Positions 11,961-22,369 are shown, numbered from the stretch's first letter. The stretch: DNA of 37,034 bases from Deltaproteobacteria bacterium (GCA_002685535.1 NYXK01000071.1:234174-271207); one strand, 5' to 3'. Numbers and translations: made by a program. Notes: a model not told the origin generated them from the sequence alone.

Positions 11961-13226
11961 CTAAATCAAAAACGCAAACATATTCCCCTCACCCTTCTTG
12001 AACCACTCCGTCTTCTGCTCCCAAGCATTGACAATCAGCTCTTTCGCGATCTCAACAACTCTTCCCTTCTCTTTCTGGCCCTCTTCATCTTCGGCAACCC
12101 ACCCCGCAATTGGTCCAAAGGCAAGTAGGTGCACACCAATTTGCAAAGCATTTCTCCACTTCTGTTCCTCACCTAATTCTCCTAGTCCCTCCATGTATCC
12201 TTGTGCGATCCAAAGTCCGCTGTCGAATCTCTTGAACAAATGGAATGCAAAAAGTTCCCCGAGCATTTCTCCGTGGTCGAGAGCTGGAGAGCCAAGTTGT
12301 GCTTGCTCCCAGTCTGTTATGATCACGGGCGTTTCAGCGCTAGAAAGCTGTTGCAGAGATACGTCGGCAATGAGAATACTGCGATGGTCAGCTAGGAATC
12401 CCAATCAAAGGCCTAAGGCAACTTACTTTCCCGGCCAAAGATCTCCATGGGTGATCTTCAAATCCTTCTCATGCTCCAATTCCTTTAACGCCATCTCCTT
12501 CACTGCCGTGAAGATACTCTTGGCGTCCCCCAGAATTTCTGGGAATTGACCAACACGATCAAGCATCCAGTCGTAGTTAATCATATGCTTCAAGCTCTGC
12601 ATCTGGCTGTTGGCCTTGAGTGTCTCGCGTAGCTTGGCATCAGTGTTGTGGTGAAAAGCTGATATGTACTGTCCGATTGCTTTCCCCAGAGCGTGGCATT
12701 GGGATTTCAACTCAGCTGGAGCAGCCGAGTTGAGATGCCAATTGATGTAGGCTTTCAAGTTCGTGGATTTGGGAAGGTATTCCATGACTTGAGTATTTGT
12801 CAGGTCGTCGTAAAGCAACAGCTTTGGCGTTCTAACACTTGCATGAAAAGTCACAACTTGATCGGTTGCATGAGAGTCCACCTCTTGGGTAACCGTGAAG
12901 TCTGACAAAGCTTTGAAGCATTGTGCTTCGATATTCTGTTGTATCAACTGTCAGTCAGATGACCCTGCATTTTCTCCAAGAAAACTCACACATCGAGCAA
13001 TGCTAATCATATTCGCCGGCGCAACAGCCATGTACGGTTCTCCATGTTTGACGACCACCTCAATCGAGCCATCATCCAACGGTGAAGTCAGAGTCGCTTT
13101 GTGAATAAAGTTCGCTGAGCCTCCTGTCAATGGTTCCAGCGAAGTAGATGCGTAGCGAGTTGTTTTCAGCCATTCAAATACTTCGGACTGGATCTCGTCT
13201 CGGGTCTTTGCGATGTCGGTAGCCAT
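11961..13226 (-). CDS. APH-fold small-molecule kinase (aminoglycoside phosphotransferase family)
   Basis: Three exons (13226-12990, 12935-12427, 12378-11961) with introns of 54 and 48 nt give 387 aa. The N-lobe has a glycine-containing loop (GGSANF) and a VVVKHGEP strand carrying the ATP-binding Lys. The C-lobe has the Brenner motif HGDLWPGN (His242, catalytic Asp244, Asn249), with the Asn codon split by the second intron. The metal-binding Asp271 follows in ITDWEQ. This is a complete kinase-like active site. The family covers kinases for aminoglycosides, choline, methylthioribose, homoserine and other small molecules. Fungal members like this are mostly uncharacterised, so no substrate is proposed. 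It is probably cytosolic, as no signal peptide or membrane span is seen. It shares a 1.3 kb promoter region with the divergent glucosyltransferase gene. Confidence 0.9.
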
Positions 13227-14545
13227 ACTGAAGATTCTGCTTGAAGGATTTCAATGGACCAATATAATCTCTGCGCTTGGTATTTGAATTCTCATGGTTT
13301 GGCCGAATATTCACATTGGTGTCACCTGAGTCTACTCTTAAGCGAATCAATAATTGCTGCCTTGGGACTGCCAAGTTAGATCTCCGCTATTTTTGAGGTG
13401 GAAAAGTTAAAAATATGTTGGTTACCTGCGACTCCATGTCTTGTTCCATGTTATATGGCATGCTTTAGCGATCAGCACTAGGTCATAGCGGGCCGCGTAC
13501 GCGGTACCCGAGCCGCCGCTACATATCTAGATGTCGCTTCCGTCTCTCCAAAAGTCTTGTGTTTGTACTTAGAGGATCTCATTGTTGACTATCTGCTCGC
13601 TTAAAGTTCCAAGGTCTTTGCGTAGACGAAGCATTTGGGATCCTGATGTTGCGCATAAATAGTACCGAATATACATGGTGCTAAACAAATCTGATCTGAT
13701 CGCTCGGTACTCCGCGGCGGGCCATGGTCAGTCCTAGTCATACAATGAGCGCTTGATTGAGCATAGGACACATGGATGTGATTCATCTGGATCCTTTTTC
13801 GAGACGAATAAAACAGCTTTAACCCCTCGTGAAAGCCTGGCTGTACCTCGGTAGAAACTTTGGTTGAGTGGATGATGGCAAGTAGCCGGGTCAAGAGACT
13901 GCGGCTTCAACTCAATGCGATTCAAGCTTCATGGAAATCCGACAACTCACAAAGCACGATTAATTGTTAAATCTGGCTACCTATGTCTTCGCAATGGAAC
14001 CAGAAAAAAAAGGATACGTAGTCGTTCTCAAGAGACTTCATAGTGCTGCTCTCTCTTGAATGACATACAAAGGCGAGAGTCGTGGCGCGAGGCCGCTTCT
14101 GACCAACTGACGTTGTGGAAATAGCTCAAAGTTCATACAAAAGTACGGAATGATGTATTCAACTCGCATTCTCTACCTTCCTTCATCGGAGTAATATATC
14201 TTGGGTCGCTCGGTGCCTCAGCACTGGCGGGATCTCCAAGACTTTGCCAGCTTACGTACTCTTGGTACTTCAGCTTGGCTGGTCCGAATCTGTATGTTTT
14301 GTGGTTGGCCACAGTCTTTAGTCACCGAAAGCTTGGCTGATACTTTACTGGTACACCTCGTATATTAGTTCGGTATTGCACTGCTGTGCCTCATTGGCAC
14401 CTATAGCACCCGTCCGCCGCGTCACCCACGGCCCGTCACAGGTTCTCGCTTCGGAAACTCGCCGACTTCTTAAAGGGTAAATATAACAAGTACCGATGCC
14501 GTGTCAGATCGCAGATGAGGCAATTTCAGGCCTCCCATTCTCAAT
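13227..14545. other. Divergent promoter region between the kinase and glucosyltransferase genes
   Basis: The two flanking genes are transcribed away from each other, so both promoters must lie in these 1.3 kb. An AT-rich TATA-like element (TAAATATAAC) starts near 14477, about 70 nt before the glucosyltransferase start. No credible coding frame was seen. Confidence 0.45.
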
Positions 14546-14655
14546 ATGGGCACTCAACCTCAAAGTCGCTCAGATATGGGAATACCTACTCCAGAAAACT
14601 TCGTTCGCCAATCTATGATCCAGCAAGCACAAGCCGCAGCTGCTGGACAGATTGA
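14496..14655 (+). promoter_or_regulatory. Two overlapping upstream reading frames at the glucosyltransferase start
   Basis: ATG codons at 14496 and 14515 each open a frame different from the main one. They end at 14618 and 14655, beyond the main start at 14546. If the transcript begins upstream of them, ribosomes starting there would bypass the main start and lower its translation. The TATA-like element near 14477 places transcription initiation close to this point, so the upstream ATGs may or may not be in the mRNA. Confidence 0.3.
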
Positions 14656-17600
14656 CCAATCACAATCCGCGAGACAGGAAGCGCTCTTGCAGGAGACTGA
14701 CCTCGCAAATCCCGACATTGCTGAAGATGAGCTGCCTCCTCCTGCATACGGCACAACTTATGGCGAGATCTGCGAAGAAAAGAATGGCCTTGGCACTAGT
14801 GCACTCATTACTGACGATGGCCGAGTGAACATTCGCATCAACCAGCTCAATCGTCGCTTGTCGACAGTATTAAATCCTGCTTTACGTCAACAAATTCAGA
14901 ATGCGCAGGATAGTCCTGCACCCCCTCTTCCGTACATTCCCCCTTTTCTGGGAGGCGAGAAAGGGGTTGCTCCTCCTCCTCCATTGAATGTAGTCATTCA
15001 GGTAAGCACACAATCCTTCTATGCTGATGAGTTAGTCCGATACTAAGTTTCAGTCAGGTCGTAGGCTCTCGTGGAGATGTTCAGCCTTTCGTCGCTCTAG
15101 GAAGAGTCTTGAAAGAAACATACGGCCATCGCGTACGCCTGGCAACGCATCCCACCTTCAAAGACTTTGTCGAGGAGAATGGGCTTGAATTTTTCAGCAT
15201 TGGCGGGGACCCCTCCCAGTTGATGGCCTTCATGGTGAAAAATCCCGGACTAATGCCAGGCTTCCGCAGTGTCCTGAAAGGCGACATCAGACAGAGGAGG
15301 AAGGATGTTGGTGAGTACATTCAAGGATGTTGGCGGTCATGTTACAAAGCTGGTGATGGAATGACCATTCAACCCAACGACGAGGACCTTCTTTCCGAGT
15401 CTCCCGGAAAAAACCCTCGACAAAAGCGTGCAGGACGGCCCTTTGTTGCAGACTGTATCATCGCCAATCCTCCAAGTTTTGCACACATTCATTGCGCAGA
15501 GAAGCTCGGTATACCTCTACACATCATGTTCACTATGCCATATTCTCCGACTCAAGCGTTCCCACATCCGCTGGCGAACGTTCAATCCTCCAATGCCGAT
15601 CCACATGTTACCAATTATCTCAGCTATGCCATGATCGAAGTCCTCGTGTGGCAAGGCCTGGGTGACCTGATCAACAGATTTCGCACGAAGTGCCTCGGGC
15701 TGGATCCTGTCAGTCTGGTATGGGCTCCCGGCATGCTACAACGTCTCAAAGTTCCCCATACCTATTGCTGGTCTCCAGCACTGATACCGAAACCCAAAGA
15801 TTGGGGCCCACACATCAACATATCGGGATTCTATCTACTGGGGTTGGCTTCCAAATATACTCCTCCGCCGGATCTTCAAGCATTTCTCGATGCTGGTCCA
15901 CCTCCAGTTTACATAGGATTTGGAAGTATTGTCTTGGAAGATCCGAATGCGATGACTGAACTCATATTCGAGGCCGTGAAGATGACGGGGCAGCGTGTAC
16001 TGCTCTCGAAGGGTTGGGGAGGTATGGGAGCCGACGAACTCCGGATTCCAGATGGCGTCTTTATGCTTGGCAATTGCCCCCATGACTGGCTCTTCCAGAA
16101 GGTCTCTTGCGTTGTTCATCACGGTGGTGCAGGGACGACTGCAGCAGGTATCACTGCAGGAAGATCAACTTTAGTCGTTCCGTTCTTCGGAGATCAACCT
16201 TTCTGGGGCGCTATGGTTGCGCGAGCGGGCGCTGGACCGAACCCGATCCCTCACAAACAACTAACAGCCGACGGGTTAGCAGAGGCTATCAACTTCTGTT
16301 TGAGACCCGAAAGTCTCGAACGAGCTAAAGAGCTCGCAAGTAAGATTGCAGCCGAGCGAGGCACTGATATAGGTGCTCAGTCATTCCATCAATTTCTCGA
16401 AGTTGACCGACTTCGCTGTTCCCTTGCACCATCTCGAGCTGCCGCGTGGCGTGTCAGGCGCACTCAAATTAGGCTCAGCCCTTTCGCTGCCTGCACTTTG
16501 GCAAATGCAAACCTTCTCGATTTCAAAGACTTGAAACTCTTCAGAGCACAGGAATACATCGCGGATGAAGGCCCCTCGGATCCCTTTTCGGGATTCAGCA
16601 CGTCGACTGTCGGGGCTGTTCTCAGCATGGCAATGGGAGTTGCCGATCTCCCATCAGAGACTTGGAAGGCCGTATCCACACCATTTTGCTCAAAACAGCA
16701 AGCCCAAGCATCTATGTCGACTTTGACAAGCAATGGCGAGAGTTCGCGGACAAGAAAACGATCAAGTCCTATGACTTCACCAAGCAGAAGCCAGACGAGC
16801 TTGGATATGCCGGATCGCCAGACCGGCCCTTCTACCCGCCCAGATCTGTCAACACGGGGCTCGAGCAGCGGATCGACCTCTACCACAGAGACATTACAGG
16901 AGCAATTGAGCACCAAGACAAGCAACACTAGCTCGAGACGAGTCCTTAGCCGAAGTGATTCCAACAATATTCCCAGCCGTGACGTGTTGAACAAGAAGGG
17001 TATAAGCTCGGACAAAGGACTCGGTCGTATCATGAAATCAGCCCTGTCATCACCTATGGATATCTCGGTGAGTATCACGGAAGGATTCCATAACGCGCCG
17101 AAGCTCTGGGGAGACGATACAGTCCGCCCTACACAACAAGTCACCGATATGAAGTCAGGCGCCCGGGCAATAGGGAAGGAATTTGCTTTCGGTATGTATG
17201 ATGGCGTTACCGGTCTGGTCACTCAGCCTTGGAAAGGCGCACAGAAAGAGGGTGTTACTGGCTTCGCCAAAGGAGTAGGGAAGGGCATCGGAGGAGTTCT
17301 GTTTAAGCCAGGCGCAGCACTTTGGGGAATACCGAGTTACATGATGAAAGGCGTGCATAAAGAGGTGCAGAAACTATTCGGCAGTAATGTCCAGAATTAT
17401 ATCGTGGCTTCCAGGACCGCCCAGGGATACGAGGAGTGGCTCCAAAGCTCTGAAGAGGAAAAGAAGGATGTCATTGAGCGGTGGAAGTTGATTCAAAAAT
17501 ATGTCAAGAAGAAGCACAATCAGGATGAGATGGTGCGAGATGTTCTGGAGACACAACGAAAGCAAAACATGGAAGGAAGAGGTGCTCGTGAGAATGGAAG

Positions 17601-18402
17601 TATCTCGAGCTCCGCCCGGTCAGTAAATGCCGAGTCAGATAGCTATACCTTTGTGACGAATGGTTCGTGGTCTCTCAATGAATCGTCATCGGTTACCGAC
17701 ATGGACGAAAACATTCGGCAGTCTGTCCGGGGGATGTCACGAGGAGATGCCGAAGAAGACGCCAATATGGAGCGAGCGATTCGCGAGGATGTGTCTCGCC
17801 AGCAAAATCGAGGCCAGCGGCACGAATTATCAGATTCTCCGGATGATGATAAAGATTGGCGGGAAGTGCTAGCAGCCAGCGAGGCTGATGCTCAGAGACA
17901 GGCAGATGAACGATTGGAACATGAAAGACAGCTGAAGCAAGTCATGAGAGAAAGTCTAAGCGATCACAGAACCAGGAGTGGTGACCAAGGAATTGAGTCA
18001 GCTGTAGAGCTTCCCGCAGACCAATACACCAGCAGACCCTCCGAACAAGCACCGCAGTACTCAGGACCTGTGGCAGGAAGTTCGCGGGATATCCAGCAAC
18101 CCCCCTCATATACGACGGGCCATCTCGCAGGCACAACACAAGCCGAGTTTGAAGCGCAGCAGCGGGCCCGACCAGGGGAGAAGTCGGCAGCGGAGAAGAT
18201 GGAGGAAGAGATTGTGCTGGCGTATATCAAGAAGCAGAGTCTCTTGGAGCAAGAGCATCGTAATAGAGGGATGGCACGTGCCGCGACGACAGAGGACGAG
18301 GATGATGAGGAGCTGCAGAAAGTATTGAAGTTGAGTTTGCAGGGGTATGAAGTTGAGGAGGAGGATTTATATGGGGCGCCTTCTGCGATTCCCAGGAGAT
18401 AA
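14546..18402 (+). CDS. GT1 sterol-type glucosyltransferase with long C-terminal extension
   Basis: The enzyme should transfer glucose from UDP-glucose to a lipid, most likely the 3-hydroxyl of a sterol. Exons 14546-15001 and 15058-18402 (56-nt intron) give 1266 aa. The GT28-like N-lobe begins at the splice junction with VVGSRGDVQPF. The C-lobe has the donor-site motif HHGGAGTT at residues 506-513 and FFGDQPFWG. The GRAM/PH region that precedes the catalytic domain in ATG26 is absent; the first 150 residues are Gln/Pro-rich and look disordered. After the catalytic domain come a conserved RRTQIRLSPFAA segment, a Ser/Thr-rich linker, and a glycine-rich amphipathic block at about 866-924 that resembles VPS13-type C-terminal segments. 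A charged tail follows with UIM-like helices, for example near 1105-1122 and 1234-1250. This matches a Pezizomycotina UDP-glucosyltransferase family distinct from ATG26; the acceptor is inferred. Confidence 0.92.
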
Positions 18403-18778
18403 TGCACATCCAATCTTTCTGTCTCTCATATTTATGAAGTTGGCTTAGATACACAATTCACAATAATTATAATCTTATCAGACCGGACTCACAAAGACTT
18501 GGTGCGACTGGTAAAATCAACTTGTATCTTGCAACTCTGTTAACCTTAGATGTTCGGTACAATATGGATTCTTGACTTTGCTCCCGCATCTTTTTCGCTT
18601 ACTATTTCTTAGTTCTCATTATGATAATTAGTTCAGTTCGAATGGAATGTTTTACTGTAAATTCATTATTCTCTGAAGAGCTTTGGGAGAATTAATTGGG
18701 AATATTACAAAAGTGTCATATTTTTAGTTACCAACCCTGAAGAGAGATTTTATTCATTCAGTAGGATTTGGGAGTACG
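18403..18778. other. Convergent 3' flanks, no gene recognised
   Basis: This AT-rich 376-bp stretch lies between the glucosyltransferase stop (+) and the stop of the minus-strand repeat protein. It should hold both polyadenylation regions. Nothing else was seen. Confidence 0.5.
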
Positions 18779-19482
18779 TCACGTACGGTCTGTTGACACT
18801 AAAAGGTCGCTATTAGGCGACCACATCCAGTCGACAACATACTCGAAGTGCTTCCTCCTCGCATCCATCTCAACTTGCCGCACAATATCTATTTGTTCGA
18901 GACTCTGGTTCAGACATCCCTGACGGCGAACAGACCTGCTAGTATCGGCCACACAGAGTAAGTATGGGACATTGTTCGGCACGCTTGGGACAAAAATCGG
19001 GGCAGTTGCTGATAACCCCCTGGAGTATGTATGTCCATTCGCTGGGATTGGAATTTGCTCTGCTGGGATGAATACAGGGCCAGTGGGTGAGAGAACAGTC
19101 GACATAACAGCTGAGGACTCGGCGATTGGTATTTCACCGGCGGGGATGAAGACAGATGAAGTTGGTGAGAGACCTTGGGAGAAAACAGATTCAGGCATTG
19201 GTGGACTGCCGTCGAAACTCTGCGAACCTCCATATTCAGTAGCAGGTCCGATGACTTTTTGGCCTGTCTTTTCCAGCCCGCTTCCTTTGCTAATGGTTAC
19301 CTCTTCCGGGACTAGTGATATTTGCACTCGAGGACCTTGGTCTTCCTCTACCACATCGCTCTCGTCGTCATCAGACCTGCTGTGTGATGATAGCGTAGGA
19401 CTGTGAGCCAGGCCAGTAGTTGAGGCTGAGACTGATGTCACCTCTACGCTGGATAGATTCCCGACGGGCAAGCTCGAATCGA
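18779..19482 (-). CDS. Hypothetical protein with 26-residue tandem repeats, 5' end unresolved
   Basis: I do not recognise this protein. The frame is open from 19519 down to the stop at 18779 and has coding-like composition, but it has no ATG at its 5' end. It is therefore probably the last exon, entered through an acceptor such as the TTTCAG ending at 19483 or the CTAG ending at 19494. The visible part (about 235 residues) starts Ser-rich and has an acidic patch (SDDDESDVVEEDQ). It then shows two full copies and one partial copy of a 26-residue unit containing SPTxxVFIPAxxIPI. It ends with a basic-aromatic segment containing ARRKHFEYVVDWMW. There is no signal peptide or membrane span in the visible part. 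The upstream exon was not found. Confidence 0.5.
18987..19220 (-). repeat. 78-bp degenerate tandem repeat, about three copies
   Basis: The plus-strand anchor GGGA(T/C)(G/A)AA recurs at 18987, 19065 and 19143, exactly 78 bp (26 codons) apart. On the minus strand each unit encodes a VFIPA or IFVPS core followed by a proline. Copies one and two from the right are similar; the leftmost is diverged in its second half. The codon-multiple period keeps the minus-strand frame intact. Confidence 0.7.
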
Positions 19483-19585
19483 CTGAAATGTTGCTAGATA
19501 TTTTGAAGTTGTAGGTGATTTATGAGATTGTCGTTGTCGTGAGGTGGGTATCAGCTTGGGTAGAGTCTCGGGATAATTTGGCAAG

Positions 19586-19840
19586 ATTTTTAATCCGAGC
19601 ATACGAAACAGGAGGAAAAGTTCCAATTGGAAGGCCAAAGGGATCACGCGACGGCGCAGGCCGATCGAGACGATCGGCCGTGGAGGGGATGAGTCGGAGG
19701 AGGACAGCGGATCAGAGCGATCAGAGGAAAGTGAGTACGAGACCCTTCTGGAAGATAGCGACGGGGAAGATATGAGTGAAGACGAGGACGACTCATTTGA
19801 TCAGGAAGGAAATTGTGCAAGTGTGGACACTTACATTTGA
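19586..19840 (+). pseudogene. Orphan acidic reading frame, possible last exon or gene remnant
   Basis: This frame is entered after an AAG at 19583-19585 and runs 84 codons to a TGA at 19838-19840. It begins Arg/Lys-rich (RNRRKSSNWKAKG) and turns strongly acidic (DESEEDSGSE, EDMSEDEDDSFD), like a casein-kinase-2-type tail. There is no start codon in frame and no convincing upstream exon. It lies head-to-head with the minus-strand repeat protein, whose 5' end is also missing. It may be the last exon of an undetected gene, a decayed gene, or chance composition. Confidence 0.25.
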
Positions 19841-20460
19841 GGTTAGATGGCTGTTAGAGCCTCAGGATACTCATATGCAAGAACAAGGAAGCCGCATGAG
19901 GCTAAGGGGTATATCTCTCGAGAGGAACATTCACTTCTTTCTCTTCTTTCTTTAGTTTCAGTGAAGCATTCAAAGTGCCTCCCAAACCTTCTGCTCGTGC
20001 CTACATTCTAGTACCTTGACTCCGTAACATTTAGAAGACTGTTGGGGAGAAAAGGAGCATATGCCTGCTTCTGATCGTAATATATAGTATTTGATGATTG
20101 CACAATACGTGCAATATCCTCAAAGGAACTGAAAGATCGAATTAGACTTCTAGCAGAACTGTCTGTTATCACGTTTCTGAGTGTCAGCCCTATACCAGAT
20201 TTGTACAATGTATCATTCTGTGAGAAGGGCAGACAAAGACGCTCCATTGCGGCTGGGCTGAAAGATATCATGAAGAATTCAAGGGAAGTTGTTGCTGACT
20301 GAGCCCAGAGCTGTTCGCCCTGGTAGAAAGCACAAAGAACATCGATCAAAACAATCCCATTGTCCCTGTCTCCCAAATTTAGTAGTGAAATTGTTCGCAG
20401 TCGACAGCGACCCCCGCCTGTTCGCTGTATCAAGCTTCTTGGAACACCAAGTTTCAAAGG

Positions 20461-20467
20461 ATATATA
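20461..20467 (+). promoter_or_regulatory. TATA box of the glycine-rich small gene
   Basis: ATATATA lies about 170 nt before the small gene's start codon. It is followed by a C/T-rich leader with repeated CACTTCAC-like tracts, the usual appearance of a highly expressed fungal promoter and 5' UTR. Minus-strand open frames crossing this region are therefore unlikely to be genes. Confidence 0.5.
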
Positions 20468-20638
20468 CCCTTCCAGATATTCCTTCGAGATGCTTTATTC
20501 ATTCCCACAGCTCCGCACAGCTTTATCCGCACACGACTTCACCACACAAGACTTCACTGCACTACACTCCACTTACTACAACCTAGTACAGGTGTGGTTA
20601 TCCCCAGCCAACAGCGCCCGCAAGCTTACTCCGCCAAC

Positions 20639-21107
20639 ATGGATCCAAAGGCCAAGCCTTTCACTTCTTCCTCTGCGCAAGGATCGACCTCCAACTCTGG
20701 AGCTCATTCCTCCGAAGTTGAATGGGCCGCCGTTAACTCCGTTCTTGATAAGAATGGTGGCTCGAAGAGCAGCGGCGGCAACTCAAGCGGTGGCAACTTA
20801 GGCGGCGGCAGCGGTCAGGGCGGTAAAGGTAAGTAATTCATGACTTGCCCCAGGTAAATTCTCTTTTCCACTCATGTCGATGGAGTTTGTTCCTCGCTCG
20901 AGTGGCTGCGGAGAGTTTCCTGATCGCTGATCTTTGGTCAATGATCTTTGATCTTTGCATCGTTCTCTGTTTTCTCAATCCCCCAATCCCTTGCCCCCCC
21001 AAAAAAATAGAGAAAAGAAAATAATTTGCCCGTAACGCTCCCAATCTCTGCCAATATCCTCCACTCCCAAACTAATGTGATTTTCTGTGATTTCAGAACT
21101 CCAATAA
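20639..21107 (+). CDS. Small Ser/Gly-rich hypothetical protein
   Basis: I do not recognise this protein. Exon 1 (20639-20828) starts in a good context (CCAACATGG) behind a C/T-rich leader with a TATA box. It ends at a consensus donor, AAAG/GTAAGT. The best acceptor is TTTCAG at 21091-21096, 20 nt after an ACTAAT branch site. This gives a 268-nt intron and a tiny last exon ending in Glu-Leu-Gln, 66 aa in all. Without splicing, translation stops at 20836 after Gly-Lys, with almost the same protein. The first half contains a conserved-looking core (SSEVEWAAVNSVLDKN); the second half is a Gly/Ser repeat ending in GGG motifs. There is no signal peptide or membrane span. The short length and clean promoter suggest a real, perhaps highly expressed, gene of unknown role. 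Confidence 0.5.
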
Positions 21108-21942
21108 CATCAAGCCGAATCCGTATCCTCTGACTATGAGAGTCAACACTGGAACAAGGCGATCTATGCTCAACCGATGTGTTGATTAATGGATATAGGT
21201 CCACCAAGCCCTACTCGCATCAGCTTGCGAAGACACTTCTTTCGAACCTCACTGACCCAGCCCCCGTCGGCTATTCTGTCGCTTTTCGTATCCAGTCTTG
21301 GCTGTTATCACAAAGTCATGGGATGCGGACTTGCACTACTTCCCAAGATCGGCTGATTAACTTTCAGATTATTTTGTGTTCTTTCCTCTCCATTGCATTT
21401 CACCGCTTGCCAAATGTAAAAGAAATATCGTCTCTGACTGCGTCCGGACATGTCGCAACCCCAATTTGTGCTTTAGGTATCCGAATCATGTCTAGCCCTG
21501 TAGCCAGTCGACAGTTTCGATGCCTATCCCACTTGCTTCAACTATTACTAGTACTCTGAGTCAGTCAACTGGCAAGATAAGCAGGGTTATTGTCACCGGT
21601 GAATTAGTCGATCGATTTCATTACCCTTCCAATCACCACCCACCAGATTTTCCCTTATTTAGTAACATACAACCATCTTCATAAGGTATTTTGGAAATTT
21701 AAAGCACTCAGAAAAGGGTTTTCATGAAAAAAGATTGAGTCCTTCATTACAGACCCGCCGCAGAAAGGCGCTTGATTACTAATATTAAATACCCGAACTC
21801 ATACAGTACTCCCTGAGAATTAGGCTCCAGCTAGTCAGTGCCAGATGCTCATTCCTTATCTCATCGCAAGAATATACATCCGACGTTGCTCATGCCACAA
21901 ACAGAAATACAAGCTTACGAAACCTGATTGATCATCATCGCC
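21108..21942. other. Intergenic region, no gene recognised
   Basis: This 835-bp stretch follows the small Gly-rich gene. One plus-strand frame of 126 codons (21179-21559) shows no domain, signal peptide or coding-like composition, and the rest is AT-rich. The promoter of the next small gene should lie at its right end. Confidence 0.45.
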
Positions 21943-22369
21943 ATGGCTTCTGAGACTCTCTTCCCTTCTAAGGCTTCTGGCAATGCTGCGGCAGATGCTC
22001 GACCTGCCTCACCTTCCAAAGATTCTGAAAACGTCGCAACGGGGTCTGCTACGGAAGAAAACTTCGTCAAGGACTACATCATCTACCCAGCCGATAGTCA
22101 CAACACAGATTCCATCTCATTATTGTTAGCATCATATCCTCCTGCGGCAAAGGTCGTTTCGCACATATCAGTCAGGGGATGGGGAATGATGTACTGGGAG
22201 GCAACCTCTTTCACAAGCCCAGTTGCAAGAAGTGTCGCTGCACAAGCAGCTACGTACGATTGTTATTGGATGACTTTTCGAACATACTTATAGTAGCTAA
22301 TTGAATGACTAGGTGGAGGAAGTAGATCCTAAAATCTCGCCAGACGATATGCGGAACCCCGACCACTGA
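21943..22369 (+). CDS. Small protein resembling inhibitor-I9 / subtilase propeptide, splice uncertain
   Basis: The start is in a strong context (CGCCATGGC). The first about 104 codons read as an Ala/Ser-rich leader, then FVKDYIIYPADSHNTDS and WGMMYWEATSF. This recalls the strand-helix-strand pattern of inhibitor I9 and subtilase prodomains (YIVxPK, then an aromatic strand). Such small fungal proteins inhibit or chaperone subtilisin-like proteases. A second coding-like block at 22313-22369 reads VEEVDPKISPDDMRN and would supply the final conserved VEEDP-type strand. The best intron (22254-22312, 59 nt, CTAAT branch) joins the two blocks out of frame and gives an early stop. A rarer donor near 22234 (GTCGCT) would keep the frame. 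The gene may be mis-sequenced, unusually spliced or broken. The family call is tentative. Confidence 0.4.

Noticed and set aside
16662..16931. Plus-strand 89-codon frame inside the glucosyltransferase gene
   Set aside because: It lies in another frame of a continuous coding exon whose own frame matches the family on both sides; no splice signals favour a switch.
14546..18402. Annotation of the glucosyltransferase as ATG26
   Set aside because: The GRAM and PH domains that define ATG26 are absent, and the extension is C-terminal rather than N-terminal.
18972..19406. Plus-strand 144-codon frame opposite the repeat protein
   Set aside because: It also shows the 26-residue period, but only because the underlying DNA repeats. 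The minus-strand frame has the better composition, an acidic patch and a natural-looking C-terminus.
20008..20532. Minus-strand open frame of 174 codons
   Set aside because: It overlaps the TATA box and C/T-rich leader of the plus-strand small gene, has no recognisable domain, and its N-terminal part reads as the reverse complement of that leader. The C-terminal part is mildly protein-like, so a hidden gene is not fully excluded.
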